Assembly (NCBI GenBank): GCA_965248035.1
Contig: OZ252054.1
Coordinates: 1,240,001-1,304,000 of the forward strand
Origin: BJGV01 sp964194745
GTDB taxonomy: Bacteria > Pseudomonadota > Gammaproteobacteria > Burkholderiales > Nitrosomonadaceae
DNA: 64,000 bases
Direction of reading: 5' to 3'
Shown: positions 8,641 to 17,613 of the stretch, in pieces
Numbering within the stretch: position 1 is the first letter of the stretch
How the letters are laid out: each line of letters starts with the position of its first letter
Made by a program: the position numbers and the translations under genes
Notes under the pieces: generated by a model
The model's input: the letters and a program-made list of their open reading frames with translations, nothing else
Database searches by the model: none
Told to the model about the DNA's origin: nothing

Positions 8641-9378
8641 TCAATGGACCTCCTTCCAGAAATCATGTTTCAATGCATAAGTAAGCCCTAGCATACCGAA
8701 AAGGAAGAGCATAACAAAAATTCCTAACTGTACCCGGTAGGCAGCAGCAGGCTCTCCCAAGTAAACTAGATAATTCACTAAATCAGCAACATAAATGTCA
8801 TATTCTGTTTTAGTAAGCAAGCCTGGTTTGCTCAATTCTAGTTTCTTCACTTCATGCTTACCACCGTGGCCATCGTCAATAGTCTCTACCTTGAGCAACT
8901 GCTCTCCCTGAAGTTGGTATAACACATGGGGCATTGCAACTTTGTCAAACACCAGATTATTCCAACCAGTGGCGGTGGATTCGTCACGATAGAACTGGCG
9001 CAAATAGGTGTATAGCCAATCTGCGCCACGTGAACGAGCAATCACAGATAGATCCGGTGGGATTACTCCAAACCATTGCTTGGCCTCCTTCTTTTTCATG
9101 GCAATCGTCATTAGATCACCTGGCTTCTGTCCTGTGAAAATAAGGTTATCACTAATTTGTTTTTCGCTTAGTCCCAGATCTCTGAGTCGGTTGTAACGCA
9201 TGAAATCAGCACTATGGCAAGTCAAACAATAATTAACGAAGATCTGCGCTCCACGTTGTAGAGAAAGTGAGTCTGTTGGCCGAATAGGGGCTTGATCCAA
9301 TGTTACTTTCGATCCACTGGCAAATGCTGTAAGCGAAACCAGACATAAAAAAAATAAAAAAACCCTTATTCTTCTCAT
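8641..9378 (-). CDS. petC: Cytochrome c1, bc1 complex
   Basis: 245 aa. A signal peptide is followed by the haem site CLTCH (residues 51-55) in VNYCLTCHSADFMRYNRL. A Met axial ligand is likely in VAMPHVLYQLQG. One C-terminal membrane anchor is present (about residues 217-236), ending FWKEVH. It passes electrons from the Rieske centre to soluble cytochrome c in the periplasm. Its ATG overlaps the petB stop by 4 nt (ATGA), so the two are translationally coupled. Confidence 0.95.
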   Translation of the reverse strand: MRRIRVFLFFLCLVSLTAFASGSKVTLDQAPIRPTDSLSLQRGAQIFVNYCLTCHSADFMRYNRLRDLGLSEKQISDNLIFTGQKPGDLMTIAMKKKEAKQWFGVIPPDLSVIARSRGADWLYTYLRQFYRDESTATGWNNLVFDKVAMPHVLYQLQGEQLLKVETIDDGHGGKHEVKKLELSKPGLLTKTEYDIYVADLVNYLVYLGEPAAAYRVQLGIFVMLFLFGMLGLTYALKHDFWKEVH

Positions 9379-10622
9379 CCAGTTAATCTCTTTGGCTCAG
9401 GCTTGCATTTATCTATTTTGCTGTACCACGGCATCAGAATGAAGAACGCAAAGTAGATAACCGTAAATATTTGTGCTAGCAGCGTATATAGAGGTGTAGG
9501 GGTCTTTGTTCCCAACCAGCCAAGGACGAAAACGCTAATGACAAAAAGGGTGAGAGCCGTCTTAAAGTATGGCCCTTTGTAGCGAATTGACTTTACTGGG
9601 CTACGGTCCAGCCAAGGCAGTAGACAAATGATCGCGACCGAACCGCCCATAAGAACTATGCCCCAAAGTTTTGCATCTATCCAGAGGAAGTTGACAGTAG
9701 CAGCACGTAACATCGAATAATAAGGCGTGAAATACCATACTGGCGCAATATGATCAGGTGTCTGTAGCGTATCGGCTGGAATAAAATTGTTATACTCGAG
9801 GAAATAGCCACCCATTTCCGGTGCAAAAAACATAATGCCACAAAACAGGATCAGAAATACCACTACCCCAAAGATGTCCTTCACTGTGTAGTAGGGATGA
9901 AACGGAACGCCATCTATTGGAATATTTGTCTTGGGATCAAGGTTTGCTTTAATTTCGATGCCGTCAGGATTATTCGAACCAACCTCATGTAGAGCTATTA
10001 TATGCACCACCACCAGCGCCACCAACATAACCGGTAATGTCACGACATGGTAAGCAAAGAAACGATTAAGTGCGGCATCTGAAAGCGTGTAGTCGCCTAA
10101 GAGCAGGTTTGACAGCGGCTCACCGACTATCGGAATCGCATTAATCATGCTTATAATTACCATTGCGCCCCAGTAAGACATCTGCCCCCATGGTAGAATA
10201 TAGCCCGTAAATGCCAGCATCATTATGACAAAAAAGATTGCCGAACCAATAAGCCACAAAAGCTCTCGTGGCTTGCGGTATGAGCCATACAGCATCCCGC
10301 GGAACATGTGCAAATAAACCACCACAAAAAACAAAGAAGCACCAGTAGAGTGCATGTAGCGAATCAACCAGCCGAAATCTACATCGCGCATAATATATTC
10401 CACCGAAGCAAATGCCATACCTGCATCCGGCTTATAGTTCATAGTGAGGAAAATGCCAGTTAGAAGCTGATTCACTAGCACCAACATAGCCAAAGAACCG
10501 AAGTAGTACCAGAAATTAAAGTTTTTTGGTGCGTAGTACTCGGTAAGGTGAGCCTTCCAGTTAGAGGTTAAAGGAAAACGCTCATCTATCCACCCTACGA
10601 TCAAGGTCAATCGTTTACCCAT
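9375..10622 (-). CDS. petB: Cytochrome b, bc1 complex
   Basis: 415 aa, about eight membrane helices. Haem-ligand histidines appear in helix B (RYMHSTGASLFF and YLHMFRG) and helix D (AYHVVTLP and VHIIALHEVG). The Qo-site motif is PVWY (in APVWYFTPYYSML), a known variant of PEWY. It oxidises quinol and carries both b haems. Its ATG directly follows the petA TAA, so it belongs to the petABC operon. Confidence 0.96.
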   Translation of the reverse strand: MGKRLTLIVGWIDERFPLTSNWKAHLTEYYAPKNFNFWYYFGSLAMLVLVNQLLTGIFLTMNYKPDAGMAFASVEYIMRDVDFGWLIRYMHSTGASLFFVVVYLHMFRGMLYGSYRKPRELLWLIGSAIFFVIMMLAFTGYILPWGQMSYWGAMVIISMINAIPIVGEPLSNLLLGDYTLSDAALNRFFAYHVVTLPVMLVALVVVHIIALHEVGSNNPDGIEIKANLDPKTNIPIDGVPFHPYYTVKDIFGVVVFLILFCGIMFFAPEMGGYFLEYNNFIPADTLQTPDHIAPVWYFTPYYSMLRAATVNFLWIDAKLWGIVLMGGSVAIICLLPWLDRSPVKSIRYKGPYFKTALTLFVISVFVLGWLGTKTPTPLYTLLAQIFTVIYFAFFILMPWYSKIDKCKPEPKRLTG

Positions 10623-11243
10623 TTATGCAGCCTCCTTACTAACGGCACCTATTAGCAAAATATTTTCGCTTAAATAGGTGTGAGGTGGAATAAATAGATT
10701 GGTAGGTGCAGGAACATTTTTGTAGACGCGGCCCGCCAGATCAAACTTGGAACCATGACAGGGGCAAAAAAACCCACCTAGCCAATCGGGACCAAGATCT
10801 GCTGGAGCAATCTCTTTGCGAAATACTGGAGAACATCCCAAGTGCGTGCAAACACCTGAGGTCACCAGAATCTCTGGCTTGATTGAACGCGTTAAATTCT
10901 GAGCATATTCAGGCTGTTGCTCCCTTTCCGATTTAGGATCGGATAGATTATCATTAAGCTTCGTGAGAGTAGCTAACATCTCAGGGGTACGTCTCAGTAC
11001 CCATACTACCTTGCCACGATATTCCACCAGCAGTAGCATGCCTGGTTCAAGCTTGCTGATGTCGACCTCAACCGGTGCCCCTGCCGCCTTAGCACGCTCA
11101 CTAGGAAACATGCTCATCATGAAAGGTGTCGCCCAACCGATACTCGCAATTCCGCCCGCTATTGATGTCGCAGTAATTAGGAAGCGTCTTCTTCCGCTCA
11201 TTTCGTTTTTTTTATCAATATCTTCCATGTATCTCGGTTCCAT
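10623..11243 (-). CDS. petA: Rieske iron-sulfur subunit, bc1 complex
   Basis: 206 aa. A twin-arginine-type N-terminus (RRRFLITATSIAGG) serves as the anchor. The [2Fe-2S] ligands lie in CTHLGC and CPCHGSKFD near residues 150-180. The first ATG is nearly on top of the AAGGAAG sequence, so the second Met (11228) may be the real start. It is the first gene of the petABC operon. Confidence 0.95.
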   Translation of the reverse strand: MEPRYMEDIDKKNEMSGRRRFLITATSIAGGIASIGWATPFMMSMFPSERAKAAGAPVEVDISKLEPGMLLLVEYRGKVVWVLRRTPEMLATLTKLNDNLSDPKSEREQQPEYAQNLTRSIKPEILVTSGVCTHLGCSPVFRKEIAPADLGPDWLGGFFCPCHGSKFDLAGRVYKNVPAPTNLFIPPHTYLSENILLIGAVSKEAA

Positions 11244-11520
11244 CTTCCTTAGCTAAGAAGACCGCAAAAAACTCGGGGACAAAGCATGATACTTTAACAT
11301 AATAAATATGGTGAAATAAACCTCACCCCTCCAATAACAGCTCTCCACAAGCTAATTTTATCAACATCCTTGATTAGCAATCTCTTCCACAATAGGTAAA
11401 ATATTAATCCATAGTAAGAAAACCCGCGTTAAGCTGATGGTTGACAAATCATAATAATATGTTGGGAAGCTCGCTAGTAAAACCAGCTTCAAAAAGGTAT
11501 TATCTTGACCGTCTTTATAA

Positions 11521-11610
11521 GGAAGCGTGGCTGAGCGGTTTAAGGCACTAGTCTTGAAAACTAGCGAAGGGGCGACTCTTCCGTGAGTTCGAATCTCACC
11601 GCTTCCGCCA
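11521..11610 (+). tRNA. tRNA-Ser (TGA)
   Basis: 90 nt, class II with a long variable arm and encoded CCA. The anticodon loop is CTTGAAA (anticodon TGA, reading UCA). The acceptor GGAAGCG pairs with CGCTTCC. Confidence 0.95.
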
Positions 11611-11627
11611 TTCAATTGATATAAACC

Positions 11628-11663
11628 TCATGGATTTTAGTCATAAAGAATTTGTATGAGGTT
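11628..11663 (+). terminator. Hairpin downstream of tRNA-Ser(TGA)
   Basis: AACCTCAT pairs with ATGAGGTT across a loop of about 20 nt. It sits between the tRNA and its direct-repeat doublet. No clear T run follows. Confidence 0.4.
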
Positions 11664-11687
11664 AAATCTACAAATAAATCTACAAAT
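11664..11687. repeat. Direct-repeat doublet AAATCTACAAAT x2 (att-like)
   Basis: Two perfect 12-mers in tandem begin 54 bp beyond the 3' end of tRNA-Ser(TGA). They have the same geometry as the doublets next to the other accessory tRNAs. The rest of the gap to 11907 shows no gene. Confidence 0.55.
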
Positions 11688-11907
11688 CAGATTGAGTCCA
11701 TTTAATAATAATCATTAGACGACTCACATGTGAAAACAACGATCCTAGTTTTTTCATGTCATCACCTCCAAAGTGGTAGTCTCGAGGTCGACATTGAGAG
11801 TTTAGGTCGAGAGAGAGCTTCATATTGTGCATGGAAAGGGTGGGAACAAAAGAAGATCAGCGATTTCATAACCCACAATATCGGCTGCTTCTCCGAGCGA
11901 TACTGAC

Positions 11908-12438
11908 TCATAATCTTCGGCCCATACTATAGGGATATTTTTCAGGGCCGGTTAATACTATTAGTGGTAGCGATTCGTTCTCCCCATCTACAGGCAGACT
12001 AATATCACTATCAAGTATTCCCACGACCGTAACTTCTGAGTATTTGACGTAAATTTCCGAATCTAGAGATTTAGAGATTTTAACAACAAAATCTCCTTCG
12101 CTCGGTTTATATAGCCGTGGATGTCCCGTGTAATCAAGGGAATGGAAACGTACCTGTATTAGGTTAAAATCTTCTTTGTTTTGTACATCGATAATAAACC
12201 CACCCCAGCGCACAACATCATTCTTGTGGCTGCTTGCTTCTGTATAGGAAACATTAACTACGCGCGTGTCCGTGAGCAATGGTGGTGTGCTTGTTTGTGG
12301 TGCACCTGAACGGGCATCAGCGGGATCTAATCTTGCTTCGCTACAGGAATTAACTTCATACGTGGTGGATAGCAGAGGCACAGTTGGCGTTGCACAGGCG
12401 CTTAACAACAAATAAGATAAGAATAAATACGGTTTCAT
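11908..12438 (-). CDS. Slp-family outer-membrane lipoprotein
   Basis: 176 aa from the ATG at 12438, preceded by GGAAGG; an upstream TTG in frame is less likely. The lipobox is LLSAC. The core VVRWGGFIIDVQN (about residues 77-89), then LDYTGHP, SEGDFVVKI and YSEVTVVGIL, follow the Slp (starvation-inducible outer-membrane lipoprotein) pattern. The exact role is unknown. It is monocistronic, with divergent genes on either side. Confidence 0.8.
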   Translation of the reverse strand: MKPYLFLSYLLLSACATPTVPLLSTTYEVNSCSEARLDPADARSGAPQTSTPPLLTDTRVVNVSYTEASSHKNDVVRWGGFIIDVQNKEDFNLIQVRFHSLDYTGHPRLYKPSEGDFVVKISKSLDSEIYVKYSEVTVVGILDSDISLPVDGENESLPLIVLTGPEKYPYSMGRRL

Positions 12439-12553
12439 TTTTCCTTCCAAATCTCAGTGATATTGGCTACCAAGATAGCGGAATGGGGTTACAAGCGAGT
12501 TACAGGTGACTTACAGATGACTTATAACTTCATTAGACAGGTGCTTATTTACT

Positions 12554-13006
12554 ATGCCCATCAATTCAGGAGATTTTCCGATTTTTGAAACAGCTATTCC
12601 TGTTGCAACCATCGATGCTTACCTTGTGACAGACTACCAGGTGAATACTGTTGAGCGATTTGTTTTGAATGTTGGTCGACCGAGCCCTGAGCTTGCTCGA
12701 TGGTTCCAAACCAATAAAGAGAATCAAGCAGCATTCATCACAGCATGGAATCCATTGGGTAAGTCAACTTCTGACACAACCAATCGTATTGCTGAGCAAA
12801 AACTAATTGCAGAGATAGAGGCCTGTGGTTTTCCTTATCTGGAAGGAGAAGGCAAAGATCCATCAGGTCTATGGCCTAGTGAGCCAAGCTTATTGGTTTT
12901 TGGAATCTCTCTTGAATCTGCCAAGGCACTAGTAAAACGATTTCGTCAGGATGGATTTATTTACGTAGGTGGCGATGGAACACCACAATTGATTCTGTTA
13001 CGATAA
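12554..13006 (+). CDS. DUF3293 family protein
   Basis: 150 aa, soluble. AFITAWNPLGKSTSD (about residues 60-74), LEGEGKDPSGLWPSEPSLLV (about residues 96-115) and FRQDGFIYV are typical of DUF3293, a family without known function. It is a single gene. Confidence 0.8.
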   Translation: MPINSGDFPIFETAIPVATIDAYLVTDYQVNTVERFVLNVGRPSPELARWFQTNKENQAAFITAWNPLGKSTSDTTNRIAEQKLIAEIEACGFPYLEGEGKDPSGLWPSEPSLLVFGISLESAKALVKRFRQDGFIYVGGDGTPQLILLR

Positions 13007-13087
13007 AAAATTTTTATGATCACTCCCAATTTCAGTATACCCCACTAGGCAGAGTCAACTTAATTCTTATACGATACCTTTGATTAC

Positions 13088-13807
13088 CTACTTTATGATA
13101 TGGAGATGAGCAGCGTTTGCATCAAGTATGTTGTTACCCTGTTGATAACTTGTTTGCTCCCTTCCGAGAATCTCTTTAATTATTTCTTGAAATTGCTCAC
13201 GTGCCTCATCTTCGATAAAAACCTGCGCTATAAATTTTTGCACCCACATATCGGGAACAATACTTGCATGGTAAGTGATGCGTGTATGATCACCCTCTAG
13301 CAATAATTGTGTAGTCTCCTACATCTTGCGCATATTGCCACTAATCATGCGCTCTCGAATTTTCCAGAAGGGAAATAAATTAATTCGTCGTACAGATTCA
13401 AAAGAAAAGGTAAGGAAGCCAAATTTTATTATTGAGTTCTGTGAAACATGCAACATGTTTTCTGTTCTGTTGATAATTTGACTGGACTGTACGCTAGAAA
13501 GGAAGTTATGTATATTATCGAAATCTGTCAATGTCTCCCATACTCGCTGTGGCTTAACTGGAACAGTAAAGGTTACATCAACAATAATTTGGTGGCCGTC
13601 ATTTTGTATCGTGATCTCGATATCTTTATTGTAGCTTTCAGTGGTCAGATCAGCTGAAATAGCCTGCTCAACTCCTACTGGGCCATTTTTAACAACCGCG
13701 TCTGTTAACGCCACATCTTCAGTCTTACTGCCAAATGAAACTAGTGGTGCAAGAAGGGAATAAACCAGAATTAGTTGTTTGCTGTACATGGCTGCACCAT
13801 TATTCAA
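13088..13807 (-). pseudogene. SRPBCC/START-like protein interrupted by TAG
   Basis: The first part (162 aa from 13807) has a signal peptide and the START-like pattern VPVKPQRVWETLTDFDNIHNF. It ends at a TAG at 13319-13321. The same frame stays open for 77 further codons (LLLEGDHTRITYHASIVPDMWVQKF...), which is the expected second half of a polyketide-cyclase/SRPBCC fold with a ligand cavity. CAG to TAG is likely. A signal peptide suggests periplasmic location. Function unknown. Confidence 0.8.
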
Positions 13808-14032
13808 TTAATCTAGCATTCACGTGGTTACACATGATTAACTGGCGGAAGCGGTTCCGCTTAACGTATGTTCGTTACAATTCGATAATATCCTCTAAAT
13901 CCACCATATAGTGACTATTTGCATCTTTGCATTTTCGTTAGCGTCCGCCATACTCAGTTAAGTCCATATTTTTATGCTTATTAAGATTAATACTAAACCT
14001 TGGTTTAGGTCCATGGTCAACGGATTACTTGA

Positions 14033-14066
14033 TAAAAGCGGCTTCAACCGTAAGGTTGAAGCCGCT
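14033..14066 (-). terminator. Strong hairpin terminator after the nirK fragment
   Basis: AGCGGCTTCAACC pairs perfectly over 13 bp with GGTTGAAGCCGCT across a 4-nt loop. On the minus strand it is followed by TTTTAT, 30 bp after the nirK stop. Confidence 0.8.
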
Positions 14067-14097
14067 CTGATTTACGACTCTGACGAACTCTTCTTAT

Positions 14098-14400
14098 TTA
14101 TTTAGTTATCGGTCCTGGTTTTTTGGTTTGTTCCATGAGATTGTTGTCCCATTTGCCTTCAACTTTCACATGCGCAGCTGCACCTAGCAATACTGCCTCA
14201 AGCAGGTTGTGACTGAGATACACATACAACCCATTTTGCTTGAACTGATAGCCAGCAGCAGTGGCTGAGCCACCTGGAACAAACCAGGTTTCACGATTGG
14301 TTTTTGGTGTATCACTAAATGAGCCACCGTCCCACACCAGGTCAGCATGGCCACCAATTAGGTGTGGCCTAGAATCGCGGTTAGAAACGTCTAAATCCAT
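14098..14400 (-). pseudogene. nirK: 3' fragment of copper nitrite reductase gene
   Basis: The roughly 93 residues from SRPHLIGGH to the end match the second cupredoxin domain of NirK. HLIGGHADLVWDGG supplies the domain-2 active-site His. ETWFVPGGSATAAGY is the typical loop, and LSHNLLEAVLLGAAAHVKVEG holds the second conserved His. Type 1 copper ligands and the whole first domain are absent. A TAA lies two codons upstream of the ATG in frame, so no 5' part is joined. The break point lies next to an integrase fragment. Probably non-functional. Confidence 0.75.
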
Positions 14401-14407
14401 GCTTTAA

Positions 14408-14427
14408 GGTAAGACGGATGGTAAAAC
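14408..14427. repeat. Direct-repeat doublet GGTAAGAC/GGTAAAAC upstream of an integrase start
   Basis: Two 8-mers with a 12 bp period, ending 22 bp before the integrase-fragment ATG. The 24-nt neighbourhood matches the doublet at 18741-18759 beside tRNA-Ser(GGA) with only four differences. The two may once have bounded one element. Confidence 0.55.
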
Positions 14428-14449
14428 CGAATACTTTGGCGGAGGATTT

Positions 14450-14764
14450 ATGGCAAAGATCAAATTACTGACGGCAAGACAGGTTAACACGCTTTCTGCT
14501 GGATTTCATTCTGACGGTGGAAATTTATATTTAAGAGTACGTGATACTGGATCTAGATCATGGGTGTTTAGATACAAACGTAGAGAAAAGTGTGACGAAA
14601 AGGTATCTGACAAGGTAATCGAAATAGGTTTGGGTGCAGTAGGTAGTCGCACACTGTCTCAAGCACGCGAAATAGCTGGTGGAATGTGGGTTGCAATTAT
14701 TAACGGCAAAGACCCACTCAAGCTAGATAGGGTGAAGCGTGATGGCACAGTGATGATGGTATAG
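14450..14764 (+). pseudogene. Tyrosine integrase, N-terminal fragment
   Basis: 104 aa. LSAGFHSDGGNLYLRVRDTG and IGLGAVGSRTLSQAREIA belong to the arm-binding (DUF4102) domain of P4-type integrases. The core-binding and catalytic domains are missing: the frame ends after DRVKRDGTVMMV. A GGAGG site precedes the ATG. This is a truncated integrase, so an integrative element once lay here. Confidence 0.85.
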
Positions 14765-14775
14765 CGATAGCGAAT

Positions 14776-14922
14776 TCATTGTTCAGTGGTCTGCTCTTGG
14801 GCAATATAATCTTGATAAGCCGAGAGTGCCACTTCTGCAAAAATACCGATAATTGCAAGCACAGCCATTGACATGAGTAGATTACGGCCACGTTGTGTCT
14901 GTTTTAATTTTATTTGTTTCAT
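14776..14922 (-). pseudogene. Type IV pilin-like N-terminal fragment, 48 aa
   Basis: MKQIKLKQTQRGRNLLMSMA followed by VLAIIGIFAEVALSAYQDYI parallels the pilin leader and N-terminal helix (G|FTLIELMIVVAIIGILA...PAYQDY). The usual Phe1 and Glu5 are replaced, and no globular domain follows. It is either a decayed pilin start or a small membrane protein of pilin descent. Confidence 0.5.
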
Positions 14923-15040
14923 TAGTATTCGATACCTTTTACCTAAAAGGTTTTAATCACACCATTTTTTCACCTGATGTTGTTTGATCTGTTGTAAGCG
15001 TATACTTAGAGGCAGCAGTCGGAACAAAAGAGGCGAACTT

Positions 15041-15304
15041 ATGGCTACAAATCAGAAACGCATCGCAAAGACTCTTATACTGGTTTTGGCAATAATTATT
15101 TTTGGCATTATCGCATTCTATGGAGATGCATTCTATTGAAATCCAGTGAAACGATCTTCTTTTGTGTGCCGAGAGGCAGATGGTCCCGTTCACACGGAAG
15201 AATCTATTTTTGGTTGTGGTTGGATTTTTGATTGGAAACGCTGCACTAAAGAGTCCTACATAGATAATACCTGCACTGAACTAAGGATTGATGTTTCGAT
15301 GTAA
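15041..15304 (+). CDS. Small membrane protein ORF with an in-frame TGA
   Basis: From ATG 15041 (AGAGG site upstream) the frame encodes 32 aa with one membrane helix (TLILVLAIIIFGIIAFY). It stops at TGA 15137-15139. The same frame then stays open for 54 codons with four cysteines (VCREADG, FGCGWIF, KRCTKES, NTCTEL), ending at 15304. It could be one gene with a nonsense mutation or two tiny ORFs. No family is recognised. Confidence 0.4.
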
Positions 15305-15444
15305 TGCGCACAGTAGTTCAACTTTGACAATTTCATTCCATAGGTATACGATTAATTTACCGTCATAAATCTGACGGTCGGGTTTTAGATCCCGGAAGAG
15401 GCCGATAAAAAGAAATAATGCGCTGTCTAGATACAATTATCCTT

Positions 15445-15466
15445 AACCCGCTTCGGCGGGTTTTTT
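15445..15466 (+). terminator. Rho-independent terminator
   Basis: AACCCGC-TTCG-GCGGGTT is followed by a T run. It ends the small ORF region at about 15.0-15.3 kb. Confidence 0.85.
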
Positions 15467-15511
15467 CTTGTACTACAAGTGAGCATCGCAGAGTGTATAC
15501 TTGTTCATAGT

Positions 15512-15673
15512 ATGAGCAAGTTTAAATTTTATGTGTGGCAAAGGATTCTTGTATGCCCAGGCAATAAGGCTAGAACTATATTAAAAGCTACTCACAGGTT
15601 CGAAAACAATTACTACTCAATGCGACATCTTACTGAAAGATACAAATATGATTGGGTAAATGAAATATTGTAA
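15512..15673 (+). CDS. Possible small basic protein, doubtful
   Basis: A 53-codon frame (MSKFKFYVWQRILVCPG...) without a convincing ribosome-binding site. No family is recognised. The rest of the 15305-15941 gap shows only a terminator and AT-rich sequence. Confidence 0.2.
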   Translation: MSKFKFYVWQRILVCPGNKARTILKATHRFENNYYSMRHLTERYKYDWVNEIL

Positions 15674-15941
15674 TCACCTATCTAGAATAACACCTAGATT
15701 ACTTAATCCCCTTTGCCAAGACATATTGCGTTAGCGTACTGGTTACTCCTTGCATGGATGCTACCCCTATCACGTTCACGTCAGTCCACTACAACACTAA
15801 TACATATGTGCTACTGAGAGATGAGAGAGACTAACTCCTAGAGAGTCACTATAGGGAGATATAAGGGCTTGACCTAGTACTCAAGATTGGTATGAGGTAT
15901 AACGTGGCGTAACATTATGTTGGCAAGCAAGAGGAGTTGTA

Positions 15942-16604
15942 ATGCAAAAAGATCATTACCAGGTACTAGGTGTCATTCAAGATGCTGAAGACATTGTTAT
16001 TAAGGCAGCATATCGCACTTTAGCTCAGAGGTATCATCCAGATAAGTGGGTAAACTCCCAGGAAGAAGGAACAAGACGTATGTCTGAAATCAACGAGGCT
16101 TTTGCGGCATTGTCTGATCCAACCAGGAGAAAGCAGTACGATCAAAGTCGAACATCAAATGAATATAACTTTCCGGAAGAAGATTTCAGCAATACCGGAA
16201 CTGAAGATGACCTTTGTAATTCTTTAAATGATGGCTGGAGCGCAATAGTTAAATATTTTCCAGATGTAGAAGATATTATTAATGATTTGTCGAAGATTTC
16301 AAAACCATTAGCACAGACGTATAAGGTATCTCTGCTCGAAAATAAAGAATTTACGAAACGCAAGGAAATAGCAGAACAACTTGAAAGAAAATTCCTAGAA
16401 AAATACTTTGGAACTAATGAAGAAATAGTTGGATTCTCAAGATTTATAATAAGTTGGGGTGCTAATAATGCAGCAAAAGAACTCAATATGGCTCTTAACC
16501 TATTGAGCGATAATATTAATTCCAAATTAATTATTAATAGAATTCTTGATGACCATCCACATCTAGTAAAGTCATATTATCAGTCGCGACAATCAGTGAG
16601 TTGA
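15942..16604 (+). CDS. DnaJ-domain protein
   Basis: 220 aa. Residues 5-70 form a J-domain with YHPDKW carrying the HPD triad that activates DnaK ATPase. INEAFAALSDPTRRKQYD closes the domain. The Gly/Phe region and zinc fingers of DnaJ are absent, and the C-terminal 150 residues match nothing I know. It is probably a specialised co-chaperone. An AGGAG site precedes the ATG. It sits in accessory DNA, so the client may also be element-borne. Confidence 0.8.
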   Translation: MQKDHYQVLGVIQDAEDIVIKAAYRTLAQRYHPDKWVNSQEEGTRRMSEINEAFAALSDPTRRKQYDQSRTSNEYNFPEEDFSNTGTEDDLCNSLNDGWSAIVKYFPDVEDIINDLSKISKPLAQTYKVSLLENKEFTKRKEIAEQLERKFLEKYFGTNEEIVGFSRFIISWGANNAAKELNMALNLLSDNINSKLIINRILDDHPHLVKSYYQSRQSVS

Positions 16605-16609
16605 TCCTT

Positions 16610-16645
16610 CCAGGTAGGATTTAAATTTAGAGAATCCTACCCCTA
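16610..16645 (+). terminator. Hairpin after the DnaJ-domain gene
   Basis: GGTAGGATT pairs with AATCCTACC across an AT-rich loop just after the stop codon. No T run follows. Confidence 0.5.
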
Positions 16646-16800
16646 TAGAATCACAATTAGAAACGAAGGGGGTACACCTAGTCTGAAACTAACTCACCTC
16701 CGTAGCAATGTAGTATCTACCCCACTTTCCTTTCTCCAATTTTGGCGAAAAAGTTTTCTAGAATGAAAAGCTGTGATGACCGCTTTCTACCCAAAGCGCA
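16640..16800 (-). repeat. Dispersed repeat copy E
   Basis: Inverted relative to copies A-D. Read on the minus strand: CGCTTTGGGTAGAAAGCGGTC hairpin, CTTTTTCGCCAAAATTGG, GGGGTAGATACTACATTG, CAGACTAGGTGTACCCCC. It is one of the most complete copies. No tRNA or doublet lies beside it. Confidence 0.7.
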
Positions 16801-16867
16801 CTCTAATTAAAATTCTTAACCTCATTATTGCGCCCTATCGCAATACTGTTAGTGTTCAAAACACGCA

Positions 16868-17395
16868 TCAAGGCATTAATTTAAACATTTCTCTGACGGC
16901 ATAATCTAAACGCTGACGCGTCACCTCCACTGTCACATTTTCCTGAATTTCTGCATCCGCCACACCTAACCAGACAATATCTCCAGAAGCAACTTCAATC
17001 AAGGCAACAACAAGGGCAGCTTTAGGAATTTTTTTATTCAACTCAATCTTGGTATCCGGGTCTAATTTGAGTATCTGATTTTCCATATCAATCCCAACAA
17101 GAAAAATAACTGACAGATCAGGGGTGCCCCTAGCGCGCTCTATTCCATTTCTGCGCAATTCACGATCAATCAGAAATTTAATATCACCGGCTATGTTTAT
17201 ATCAGGTGGTTGCCATGTATTGTTGGGATCATTGAGGAGGCTAAATGATCCCAACCAATCATAAGTTTTATAATTGTGGATTATCGTTGCACCAGGAGCT
17301 GCCTCGGCACCCACTCTTATATCACTGGTTACAGAGGCACAACCGGATAACAGGAGGAACATAGCAGACAAAAACAAAAGATAATATTTCTTCAT
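16868..17395 (-). CDS. DUF4136 lipoprotein
   Basis: 175 aa from the ATG at 17395, which has a GGAG site 7 nt upstream; the longer frame to 17467 adds a non-signal-like extension. The lipobox is LLSGC. TYDWLG, FLIDRELRRNGIERA, PDLSVIFLVG and RLDYAVREMFKLMP are typical of DUF4136 periplasmic lipoproteins of unknown function. Confidence 0.8.
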   Translation of the reverse strand: MKKYYLLFLSAMFLLLSGCASVTSDIRVGAEAAPGATIIHNYKTYDWLGSFSLLNDPNNTWQPPDINIAGDIKFLIDRELRRNGIERARGTPDLSVIFLVGIDMENQILKLDPDTKIELNKKIPKAALVVALIEVASGDIVWLGVADAEIQENVTVEVTRQRLDYAVREMFKLMP

Positions 17396-17613
17396 ATTTT
17401 GGCTCCTTTTATACGCTACAAAACTTTGCTTTATAAAATAGGGCCTCGGCGTGGAATTATAGTGCAACTAATTGTTTTTTTATGGTGCTTTTAAAAAAGT
17501 ATTAGCTTCACCCATAGTAGTTTACGTGGGTATTTTTTGAGGGGTGCTACGATATCAGTACGTTGGGCTAAAAGCCGTAATTTGACTGATTATTACAGGG
17601 TCGCAATCATGAT

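Noticed and set aside
11361..11615. 84-aa open frame over tRNA-Ser(TGA)
   Set aside because: It is the antisense of the tRNA and its flank; the familiar GEIRTHGRVAPSLVFKT string is the usual false translation of tRNA-Ser.
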